From an uncultured Eubacteriales bacterium (GTDB lineage: Bacteria > Bacillota > Clostridia > Lachnospirales > Lachnospiraceae), in the NCBI GenBank assembly GCA_949284175.1, contig CASDVE010000010.1, positions 1 through 64,000 of the forward strand: DNA of 64,000 nt, in the 5' to 3' direction. The stretch's first letter is position 1, and each line of letters starts with the position of its first letter. Below are positions 16,285 to 23,630 of this stretch, one piece after another. The notes under the pieces were generated by a model. It did not search any database, was not told where the DNA came from, and was given only the letters and a program-made list of their open reading frames with translations. A program made the position numbers and the translations under genes.

Positions 16285-17181
16285 ATGCAAGAAAGTAGAT
16301 TATTTAGAATTATTTATCATTTAATGGAAAACGGAAAATCTACCGCTTCAGAGTTGGCAGAAAAACTTGAAGTATCGGTAAGAACAATTTATAGGGATAT
16401 TGATGTTATCAGCAGTGCAGGTGTTCCTATTTATGTGACTACGGGAAGAAACGGTGGAATACAGATAGCAGATGATTTTGTTATGGACAGATTGCTTTTA
16501 TCTGATAAAGAAAAGGAAGATATAATAACAGCATTAAAAAGCGTATCTATCGTAGATAATTATAACAGCGATACACTTTTAAAACTGTCGGCGATTTTTA
16601 ATACAAAAAGCGAAAACTGGCTTGAAGTTGATTTTTCACGTTGGGGGATTAAATCTCAAGATAATGCCATGTTTCAAACCTTAAAGGAAGCAATTATATC
16701 GCAAAAAATGCTTTGCATTACTTATGCGAATACTCGTGGAGAACTGAATGAAAGAATTATCTGCCCACTTAAAATGGTATATAAAGCAAAAAGCTGGTAT
16801 ATAAAAGCTTTTTGCATGAATAAGTCTGATTTTCGTATCTTTAAATTGACACGCATTATACGAGTAGAAAAAATAGGAAAAAATTTTAGACCTATGGAAT
16901 TTCCTCAAGAAGAAAAAAGGGAAATCAAAGCCAATTATGAAAATGTCATACTGCGTTTCCCTCAAAATATGGCTTATCGGATTTATGACGAATTTGAAGT
17001 TGATGAAATCAAGCAGGAGGATAATGGCGATTTTATAGTTTCTGCTACAATGCCCGTAGATAATTGGCTGATAGGTTATCTTCTTTCTTTTAGATCAAGC
17101 GTTCGTATTATAGAACCAAAGTATTTAAAAAATATTATACGGAATGAAGCAAAGAAAGTATGCGAACAGAACAAAACATGA
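16285..17181 (+). CDS. WYL-domain transcriptional regulator (YafY-type)
   Basis: The 299-residue protein has an N-terminal winged HTH (SRLFRIIYHLMENGKSTASE, then LAEKLEVSVRTIYRDIDVI) and a C-terminal WYL domain that usually senses a ligand. The frame is open from 16237, but that ATG lies between the -35 and -10 of the promoter; AAAGGAGTGAG supports ATG 16285. WYL-region strands are visible (LCITYANTRGE, KSWYIKAFC, FRIFKLTRI), with the WCX-like end PVDNWLIGYLLSF. It heads a group with the GNAT and radical SAM genes and probably controls them. Confidence 0.9.
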   Translation: MQESRLFRIIYHLMENGKSTASELAEKLEVSVRTIYRDIDVISSAGVPIYVTTGRNGGIQIADDFVMDRLLLSDKEKEDIITALKSVSIVDNYNSDTLLKLSAIFNTKSENWLEVDFSRWGIKSQDNAMFQTLKEAIISQKMLCITYANTRGELNERIICPLKMVYKAKSWYIKAFCMNKSDFRIFKLTRIIRVEKIGKNFRPMEFPQEEKREIKANYENVILRFPQNMAYRIYDEFEVDEIKQEDNGDFIVSATMPVDNWLIGYLLSFRSSVRIIEPKYLKNIIRNEAKKVCEQNKT

Positions 17182-17211
17182 CATATGTTGTCAAGGTTAC
17201 TTTGGTATAAT
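17179..17211 (+). promoter_or_regulatory. Extended -10 promoter with palindrome before the GNAT gene
   Basis: TG-G-TATAAT at 17203-17211 is an extended -10 element. Just upstream, TGACA-TATGT-TGTCA (17179-17193) is a palindrome sharing both arms with the operator at 16227-16242. It begins on the regulator's stop codon. The site would block the -35 region if the regulator is a repressor. Confidence 0.6.
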
Positions 17212-17242
17212 AGAAATGAGAAAATAATTAAGGAGTGAATTA

Positions 17243-17995
17243 GTGATGACCAAAGTTTTTATTAACTTAACAGCTGACAATTTGGATACTGAGCATTTAT
17301 GTTGTGCCATTTCTGATAAAAAACATCAAATTGGTGCGTCGGTAAAAAGGCAGTGGCTAAAGGAACGGATGAAGGAAGGACATGTTTTCCGTAAACTTGA
17401 TGAAAAAGGGAAAGTGTTTATTGAGTATGCTCCATTAGAGACAGCTTGGGTGCCTGTTCATGGAGAAAATTTTTTGTATATTTATTGTCTTTGGGTATCT
17501 GGCTCTTTCAAGGGAAAAGGATATGCAAAATCTTTACTTGAGTATTGTATTCATGACGCAAAGGAAACTGGAAAATCTGGTGTATGTGTTCTTAGCTCTA
17601 AAAAGAAAAAGCCTTTTTTATCTGATAAGAAATTTTTTCTGAAATATGGTTTTGAAGTGGCAGATACGGCAGGGAATGATTATGAGCTATTATCATTGTC
17701 TTTCGATGGGAAAAGACCTTGTTTTTCTGAAAACGTAAAAAAAATGACAATAGATCAAAAGGAACTGACAATCTATTATGGATTGCAATGTCCATATATT
17801 CCTAATTGCATTGAACAAGTACAGGAATACTGTAATAAAAATAACATACCATTAAATTTAATTGTTGTAGATACTTTAGAAAAAGCTAAAAATCTTCCTT
17901 GCGTTTTCAATAATTGGGCGGTTTTTTATAACGGTGATTTTGTGACTAATCATCTTTTGAATGAAACTTTTTTGAAAAAGAAATTTCAATTATAG
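17243..17995 (+). CDS. GNAT acetyltransferase with YoaP-like C-terminal domain
   Basis: The 250-residue protein has an N-terminal GNAT acetyltransferase domain (about 1-150; acetyl-CoA loop region VSGSFKGKGYAKSLLEYC) and a C-terminal thioredoxin-like YoaP-type domain (about 170-250) with the motif CPYIPNC. Fusions of this kind are annotated YoaP. The substrate is unknown. Two starts are possible, GTG 17243 and ATG 17246; AAGGAG lies 7 and 10 bases upstream respectively. The radical SAM gene begins 12 bases after it, so they form an operon under the promoter at 17203. Confidence 0.85.
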   Translation: MMTKVFINLTADNLDTEHLCCAISDKKHQIGASVKRQWLKERMKEGHVFRKLDEKGKVFIEYAPLETAWVPVHGENFLYIYCLWVSGSFKGKGYAKSLLEYCIHDAKETGKSGVCVLSSKKKKPFLSDKKFFLKYGFEVADTAGNDYELLSLSFDGKRPCFSENVKKMTIDQKELTIYYGLQCPYIPNCIEQVQEYCNKNNIPLNLIVVDTLEKAKNLPCVFNNWAVFYNGDFVTNHLLNETFLKKKFQL

Positions 17996-18006
17996 AGGTA
18001 TAGTTT

Positions 18007-18888
18007 ATGCACTTAAAAAAGGTGAAAGGAATTTTATCTTCATCAAATGGAATGAACTTATATCGAGGCTGTACTCACGGCTGTATATACTGTGACTCAA
18101 GAAGCAAATGTTATCATATGGAGCATGATTTTGAGGATATTGAAATTAAAGAAAATGCTATTGAGCTACTAGAAAATACTTTAAAAAGAAAACGCACTAA
18201 ATGTATGATTAGTACCGGTTCTATGACAGACCCTTATATTCCTCTTGAAAATGAGCTTGGCAATGTCAGAAGGGCATTATCCTTAGCTTATCAATATGGT
18301 TTTGGATTTACTCTGATAACGAAGTCTAATCGAGTATTAAGAGATTTAGATTTATTAAAAGCTATCAATGACAAAACAAAATGCGTAGTACAAATGACAT
18401 TAACGACCTATAATGAGGATTTATGCAAAAAGATTGAACTAAATGTTAGTACAACAAAAGAGAGAGTTGAAGCTCTACAAAAACTACATGATGCAGGTAT
18501 TCCTACGGTTGTCTGGCTTTGCCCTATTCTTCCGTTTATCAATGACACGGAGGAGAACATCAGAGGTATTTTAAATTATTGCATTGAAGCAAAAGTTTAT
18601 GGTGTAATCTGCTTTGGAATAGGGATGACGCTCCGAGAAGGAAACAGAGAATATTTTTACAGTCAGTTGGATCGTTTGTTTCCGCACATGAAAGAAAAGT
18701 ATATACAGAATTATGGTATGCAGTACCAGATAAATAGTCCGAATAATGCTATGCTGATGGAGGTTTTTCACGATTTATGCGAGAATAACGGGATAGTGCA
18801 TAATAACAAAAAAATCTTTGAATACTTAAGCGAATTTGAAGAAAAAAATAAAAATATTCAGTTGAGCTTATTTGATACGTTTCTTTAG
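18007..18888 (+). CDS. SPL-family radical SAM protein
   Basis: This is a radical SAM enzyme of the spore photoproduct lyase-like (Rv2578c/SplB-like) group, 293 residues. The iron-sulfur motif is C22-THG-C26-IY-C29 within YRGCTHGCIYCDSR, typical of this group (RGCxHxCxYC). Further family motifs are STGSMTDPYIPLE and TLITKSNRVLRDLDLL. It lacks the C-terminal Cys of true SplB that I would expect for DNA repair, and its substrate is unknown. It follows the GNAT-YoaP gene closely and ends the live part of the island. Confidence 0.9.
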   Translation: MHLKKVKGILSSSNGMNLYRGCTHGCIYCDSRSKCYHMEHDFEDIEIKENAIELLENTLKRKRTKCMISTGSMTDPYIPLENELGNVRRALSLAYQYGFGFTLITKSNRVLRDLDLLKAINDKTKCVVQMTLTTYNEDLCKKIELNVSTTKERVEALQKLHDAGIPTVVWLCPILPFINDTEENIRGILNYCIEAKVYGVICFGIGMTLREGNREYFYSQLDRLFPHMKEKYIQNYGMQYQINSPNNAMLMEVFHDLCENNGIVHNNKKIFEYLSEFEEKNKNIQLSLFDTFL

Positions 18889-18940
18889 AATAGCCATTCG
18901 ATAAGAATAAAAAACTCTTTGCAGAAAGTTGGTGATAACT

Positions 18941-19021
18941 ATGAAGTCATCTTCTTTCAAAAAGGTGGTCAGATTACAATTTAATGCTCTGATGGTGGAG
19001 CGAGACTGCGAACCTCGCTAA
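18941..19021 (+). pseudogene. Stub of a conjugative-element sigma-70-like protein
   Basis: ATG 18941 reads MKSSSFKKVVRLQFNALMV and then diverges to ERDCEPR before a stop. The first 19 residues resemble the N-terminus of the small sigma-70-like proteins carried by Tn916/Tn1549-type conjugative elements. The remaining 120 or so residues are missing. It marks the right end of the island; an imperfect GC-rich hairpin (19021-19047) follows directly. Confidence 0.5.
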
Positions 19022-19120
19022 AGCCCTCGTTATCTAACAAGGGGGCATAAGAACCAAGTTATAAAAAGGTATTCAAAAATCTATGCTCATTTTATAGATA
19101 GAAAAAGAAAAGGAGGTATC

Positions 19121-20629
19121 ATGAAAAGAAAAAGAAGAATTTTAATATACAGTGTAGTGATTGTCATTCTTTTATATGGTGCTTTAATTTGGAATATCCA
19201 AGCCAATGCGACGGATGAGGAAACCATTGTATTAGAAACAGGAAGCAATGGAAATGACATTCAAAAGGCACTTAATCGCAATTCTACGGATCAACATATT
19301 CATTTGACCGTAAAAGTACCAGCTGGGGAATATATTCTTGATAAAACGCTTTTTATATATTCTAATACTACGTTAGAGGCAGACAAGGATGCCATATTTA
19401 TCTTAAAAAGTGATAAATACAAGGTGATGCTCAGTTCCTATAATTATCAATACGATAAAGGTGGATATGACCAGATAAAACAAGTGAAGGTCATTGGTGG
19501 GCAATGGAATGGAAATAATACGAGCGGAGAAATGATGCGTTTTATTCATGGAAGTGATATTGTTGTTTCTGGTGTTACCATCTATAACGTGGGAAACAAT
19601 TCTCATATGATCACCTTTGCTGGTGTAAAGGACGGTGTCATAGAACAGTGTCAACTGTATGGATACAATGGAACATCGGCAAAAGAAGCCATTCATTTGG
19701 ATGTGGTGCATAATAAGAACTGGGTTCCAGGAACTGTCACCTATGATGATACGGCAAACCAAAATATTGTCATTAAGAACAATATCATTAAAGACTACAC
19801 AAGAGCCATCGGTTCACATTCCTTTGTAAAGGGTGTTTATCATAAGAACATTGTGATTTCTGATAATCGATTGGAACGGATAGCCGAAGAGGGGATTAAC
19901 TTATATGGCTATCAAGATACGAGAATAGAAAGAAATCAGATGAAAGAAGTTGGCACTGGCATTCGCATTTATACGCTGTTAGAGAATGGAAAACAGTATG
20001 AGCCTTTAAAGGGAACAAAGACAGAAGAACTCCCCACTTCCTATGGGATCACAGTAGGGGAGAATAAAATAACCGATGCAAAAAAATATGGAATCCAGCT
20101 CTATGGTGCAAAAGAACAGCCACTTGTGGGCGTTACGATTGTCAAAAACCATGTGGATCAGACGGGAGATAATGGAATCATGCTATATCGGTATAGTAAG
20201 AACAATTTGATAAAAGGCAATCAAATCGAGCGATCAGGAAAGCAAGGGATTGGCATTTATCTAGGTTCTAGTTATAATAAAGTGATTCAGAATAAAATTG
20301 AGCAAGCAAGCAGTCATGGCATCTATATTGGACAGTCAAAAGGAAATCTTGTGAAGAAGAATCAGATCGTAAAGAGCGAGAAACATGGCATATGGCTCGA
20401 TGCTTCCTCACATAAAACAAAAGTGGTGGAAAATAGAATTTCTAATCCAAAAGAGATTGGAATTGGAATAAAATCTAGCAATCAAAGTATGATTACCAAT
20501 AATACAGTGATAGGAGCGAAGAAATTCGGAGTGTATGCAGTGGACTGTAAGCAAGTAACGGTAAAAGACAATCGGTATCAGAATATTGGTGGAAAAGAAG
20601 AAAAGATAGTGAAAAAGCGATCCTCATGA
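19121..20629 (+). CDS. Exported right-handed beta-helix repeat protein
   Basis: The 502-residue protein starts after AAAAGGAGG with a short basic end and one hydrophobic segment (about 7-27), an uncleaved anchor or signal peptide. The rest is a parallel beta-helix: an N-terminal pectate-lyase-type cap (GNDIQKALNRN, VPAGEYILDKTLFI, SNTTLEADKDAIF) followed by many PbH1 repeats of about 22 residues, such as NGIMLYRYSKNNLIKGNQIE, HGIYIGQSKGNLVKKNQIV and HGIWLDASSHKTKVVENRI. It is probably a carbohydrate-active or glycan-epimerising surface enzyme, but no catalytic residues can be assigned. Confidence 0.85.
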   Translation: MKRKRRILIYSVVIVILLYGALIWNIQANATDEETIVLETGSNGNDIQKALNRNSTDQHIHLTVKVPAGEYILDKTLFIYSNTTLEADKDAIFILKSDKYKVMLSSYNYQYDKGGYDQIKQVKVIGGQWNGNNTSGEMMRFIHGSDIVVSGVTIYNVGNNSHMITFAGVKDGVIEQCQLYGYNGTSAKEAIHLDVVHNKNWVPGTVTYDDTANQNIVIKNNIIKDYTRAIGSHSFVKGVYHKNIVISDNRLERIAEEGINLYGYQDTRIERNQMKEVGTGIRIYTLLENGKQYEPLKGTKTEELPTSYGITVGENKITDAKKYGIQLYGAKEQPLVGVTIVKNHVDQTGDNGIMLYRYSKNNLIKGNQIERSGKQGIGIYLGSSYNKVIQNKIEQASSHGIYIGQSKGNLVKKNQIVKSEKHGIWLDASSHKTKVVENRISNPKEIGIGIKSSNQSMITNNTVIGAKKFGVYAVDCKQVTVKDNRYQNIGGKEEKIVKKRSS

Positions 20630-20650
20630 TCTACATGGGGATCGCTTTTT
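20612..20650. terminator. Bidirectional terminator between convergent genes
   Basis: AAAAAGCGATCC (20612-20623) and GGATCGCTTTTT (20639-20650) are perfect arms. The A and T runs at both ends allow use on either strand. It overlaps the end of the beta-helix gene and precedes the stop of the oppositely oriented LCP gene. Confidence 0.9.
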
Positions 20651-20659
20651 CTTATCATT

Positions 20660-21838
20660 TTATTGAATACCAGTGTAATTGATAATCTGATTGCTAATAT
20701 TTTTTACGGTATCAGATGGGGTAAAGTTTTCTGTTCCAAATAAAAATTCATGAGCTTTTACCACATTGGATTCTAGGGTTGTTGGGATTCCATAGTAAAC
20801 ACCGCTTAGTTTTGTTCCCGTTGTATTGAATGGGAAACCTTGTGTTTCAACGATTTCATAGCTGAATACATCTTTAGCAAGGGCAAGCACATCAAGAGAA
20901 TCAAGGCTTGTCATCGTCTGAGGAAATACTTGTTTTACGATCTTAGATAAGGTAATAGGATTGGTGTCTTTTGCTTTTTTCACAATCTGTTCAATGACCG
21001 CTCTTTGACGTTCTGTCCTTCTAAAATCGCCATTTCCCACATAACGAATACGGCAGTAGGCTACGGCTTGGTTACCATCTAGCACCTGTTTTCCACCATG
21101 TTTTAACTTTGGAGAATTTCCTCCATTGATTTTATTCATATTTCCAATATAATCATTTAAGTTACCAAGTTCTGCCTCTTGAATATCGAGTTCAATTCCA
21201 CCTAAGAGATCAACGGTATCCGCAAGAGCCTTAAAATTTACCGTCACATAGTCTGTAATATTTAAGTCAAGATTTTGGTTAATGGTACTGACTGCAAGCT
21301 GTGGACCACCAAAAGCATAGGCGTGGGTCAGCTTGGTTAGCTCAGAGCCGTTAGAGCGATCCACGTTTACAAAGGTATCCCGATACAAGGAGAGCAATTT
21401 CACCTCTTTTGTTTTTTTGTTAATGCTGGCTACGATCATAGCATCAGAACGGTTGCCTTCTCCTAGATCGTTTGTTTGAGAATCCACACCAAATAGGGCA
21501 ATGTTTCGATAGTTTTCTATGTTTTCATCATAGAAGTCATTGATGGTCACATTGGTCATATTAATTTTATCTTGTTGAATTTTTGAAAAGAAGAAGTGGT
21601 ACACTCCAAATAAAATGGCAAGTAAAATAATGATAATTTCTAAAAATAAAAGAAATTTTAATCTACGTCTTTTTTTACGACGTTTTTTCTTTTTCCTTTG
21701 TGATGGGGTTTGTTTTTTATTGGAAGTTCTAGGACGTTCTGTTTCATAATAGGAATGTCGAGAATTTTGCTCTGGAGTGATCCGTTTTTTTCTCGGTCTT
21801 TCTTCCTCATATACAGTATGGGGTCTTTTTGTACTCAT
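20660..21838 (-). CDS. LytR-CpsA-Psr (LCP) family wall-polymer ligase
   Basis: LCP enzymes attach teichoic acids or capsular polymers to peptidoglycan. The 392-residue protein has a very basic cytoplasmic N-terminus (KKKKRRKKRRRLKF), one transmembrane helix (about 62-82) and an extracellular LCP domain (about 112-300) with FGVDSQTNDLGEGNRSDAM, LLSLYRDTFV, HAYAFGG and AYCRIRYVGNGDFRRTERQR. The Arg/Asp residues that bind the polyprenyl pyrophosphate are present. It lies 18 bases after the polyprenyl glycosylphosphotransferase gene in one operon, so both probably act on the same surface polymer. Confidence 0.95.
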   Translation of the reverse strand: MSTKRPHTVYEEERPRKKRITPEQNSRHSYYETERPRTSNKKQTPSQRKKKKRRKKRRRLKFLLFLEIIIILLAILFGVYHFFFSKIQQDKINMTNVTINDFYDENIENYRNIALFGVDSQTNDLGEGNRSDAMIVASINKKTKEVKLLSLYRDTFVNVDRSNGSELTKLTHAYAFGGPQLAVSTINQNLDLNITDYVTVNFKALADTVDLLGGIELDIQEAELGNLNDYIGNMNKINGGNSPKLKHGGKQVLDGNQAVAYCRIRYVGNGDFRRTERQRAVIEQIVKKAKDTNPITLSKIVKQVFPQTMTSLDSLDVLALAKDVFSYEIVETQGFPFNTTGTKLSGVYYGIPTTLESNVVKAHEFLFGTENFTPSDTVKNISNQIINYTGIQ

Positions 21839-21856
21839 GATACTATCCTTTCTTGC

Positions 21857-23305
21857 TTAGTAAGCATTTTTATTCACAAATCCTTTGAAGATTGTGAGGA
21901 ATAAAATTTTAATATCCAGTCCAAGCGACCAGTTTTCAATATAGTATAAATCGTGTTCAATTCTTCCTTTAATGGAAGTATCGCCTCGGTATCCATTGAT
22001 TTGTGCCCATCCAGTCATTCCGGGACGAACTTGATGTTTAATCATATAACGAGGAATTTCTTCTTGAAATTTCTTAACGAATTGAGGGCGTTCTGGACGG
22101 GGGCCTACAAGGCTCATATCCCCTTTTAAAACGTTGAAAAGTTGTGGAAGTTCGTCAATGCTTGTCCTACGAATCACCTTTCCAACAGGAGTTACCCTCG
22201 GATCGTTGCTTGTTGTCCAACCTGCTTTTTCTTTGGACGGATCTTGGACACCCATAGAACGGAATTTATACATGGAAAATTCTCGGTTGCCAAGACCAAC
22301 TCGTGTTTGTTTAAAAATAATTGGACCTGGTGAGCTTTTTTTCACTAAGATTGCAGTGACAATCATAACTGGTGAAAATAAAAGAATGGCCACAATAGAA
22401 CCAATAATATCAATAATACGTTTTGTTGTCTTATTAAAGGTATTTGTAAGAGGAACATTTCGTATATTAATAACAGGAAGACCGTTTAAGTCTTCGGTAT
22501 AAGGCTTGCTAGAAATGAAGTTATAATAATCTGGTACAAATTTGGTATGGACACCAGATTTTTCACAAATTTTCACAAGTCCTTCCAATTTGGCGTATTC
22601 TTTAATATTCAATGTAATGGCAACTTCATCGAGATTATGAGTTTCTAAATACTTTGGTAGATCAGAAATTTTTCCAATCCAATGAGAACCACGATACTCA
22701 AAGTCGTCATCCACATTGTCATCAAAAATTCCATGCAGAGTATAGCCCCATTGAGGATTTTCACGAATGCGGTCGATATAAGCTGCTGCTGCTACACTAA
22801 AACCGATGACAATAACGTGCTTTTGATTCTTTCCAAGCTGTCTTGTTTTTCGTAAAATATAGCGAACAATATTACGAAATAAAAAGTCCAAAATAACATT
22901 AAATAGAAAGAAGAAAAAGAGCATAAGACGGGAGAAATACTTTGGTTCCGTCATATAGATCAGTAAAATAAATCCGATGATTCCAATGATATTAGCCTTT
23001 AATAAATTTGTCAGTTCAAATTGTTGATTCCGAAATCTTTTTGGTGAATATAATTGACAGGCGAAATAAATAATTAAGTAAAGAGGCACTAAGTAAAGGA
23101 GTGCTTTCGCGTAATTGGATTTTATCATTAATGCCTGAAAAAAGGTTTCATTTGCTAGTACCGTGGGGAAAAATCTTCGGCTGTAACTATACGAGAAGAT
23201 TGTTTCAAAGCGAACAAAGTATGCCAAGCCAAAAGAAAGGCACACGATGAGAGCATCCAATATTACATGGATAAAATTTAGATATTTTTGATTTTGTTTT
23301 ATCAT
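21857..23305 (-). CDS. Polyprenyl glycosylphosphotransferase (initiating sugar transferase)
   Basis: This enzyme transfers a sugar-phosphate to undecaprenyl phosphate to begin exopolysaccharide or teichoic-acid linkage synthesis. The 482-residue protein has four to five N-terminal transmembrane segments, a central Rossmann-like CoA-binding-type domain (IVIGFSVAAAAYIDRI, ITLNIKEYAKLEGL), a re-entrant helix (IIDIIGSIVAILLFSPVMI) and the catalytic PF02397 domain: GPIIFKQTRVGLGNREF, YKFRSM, SIDELPQLFNVLKGDMSLVG, PRPERPQF and RPGMTGWAQINGYRGDT. The start follows GAGGTTAAAACT. It leads an operon with the LCP gene. Confidence 0.93.
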   Translation of the reverse strand: MIKQNQKYLNFIHVILDALIVCLSFGLAYFVRFETIFSYSYSRRFFPTVLANETFFQALMIKSNYAKALLYLVPLYLIIYFACQLYSPKRFRNQQFELTNLLKANIIGIIGFILLIYMTEPKYFSRLMLFFFFLFNVILDFLFRNIVRYILRKTRQLGKNQKHVIVIGFSVAAAAYIDRIRENPQWGYTLHGIFDDNVDDDFEYRGSHWIGKISDLPKYLETHNLDEVAITLNIKEYAKLEGLVKICEKSGVHTKFVPDYYNFISSKPYTEDLNGLPVINIRNVPLTNTFNKTTKRIIDIIGSIVAILLFSPVMIVTAILVKKSSPGPIIFKQTRVGLGNREFSMYKFRSMGVQDPSKEKAGWTTSNDPRVTPVGKVIRRTSIDELPQLFNVLKGDMSLVGPRPERPQFVKKFQEEIPRYMIKHQVRPGMTGWAQINGYRGDTSIKGRIEHDLYYIENWSLGLDIKILFLTIFKGFVNKNAY

Positions 23306-23468
23306 AGTTTTAACCTCGTATTCAAGTTGTGAAACAAGAAACAGACAGTATTTAGAGAAAGAAGGAGAGGATTTTTATAATCTGTCCGCTTTCTTAAAAA
23401 CTGCCTTGTTAGTGAGTTGTAAATCCACTATTTCTTGTTAAAAAAGAGTTCATAATTCATTAACATAT

Positions 23469-23497
23469 ATCATACATGATATTATTTTATTTCTCAA
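23469..23497 (-). promoter_or_regulatory. Promoter of the glycosylphosphotransferase-LCP operon
   Basis: On the minus strand TTGAGA (23497-23492), 17 bases, TATGAT (23474-23469). The leader is about 155 bases long and contains no open frame I trust. The whole gap 23306-23630 also serves the divergent htrA gene, for which I see no convincing promoter; nothing else was recognised in it. Confidence 0.65.
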
Positions 23498-23630
23498 TAG
23501 AATTTTTCTTACGAAATCATAATTTTATAACAGTTCGGACACAAATCCTACACAATTCCTTGTTAATATATAGGAAAACAAAGAAATGAGAAAACCATTC
23601 ACGAAGAGAATGGCTGAAAGGAGAATACGT

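Larger units (their letters stand above)
10459..19120. mobile_element. Degraded accessory island (mosaic of mobile-element remnants and cargo)
   Basis: Between the teichoic-acid operon and the beta-helix gene lies an 8.7 kb block of genes unlike its surroundings. It mixes intact cargo (HEPN-like gene, restriction-modification operon, WYL/GNAT/radical SAM trio) with broken genes: XRE stub, methyltransferase remnant, DUF6076-like protein, excisionase, DUF3781 protein, truncated metallo-hydrolase, sigma-70-like stub. No intact integrase or transposase was seen and I could not define attachment-site repeats. The limits are given by neighbouring operons, not by observed ends. It looks like several successive insertions and deletions at one site. 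Confidence 0.6.

Noticed and set aside
19021-19047. GC-rich imperfect inverted repeat considered as an attachment site or terminator
   Set aside because: The arms have mismatches, no T tract follows, and no matching copy was found at the left side of the island.
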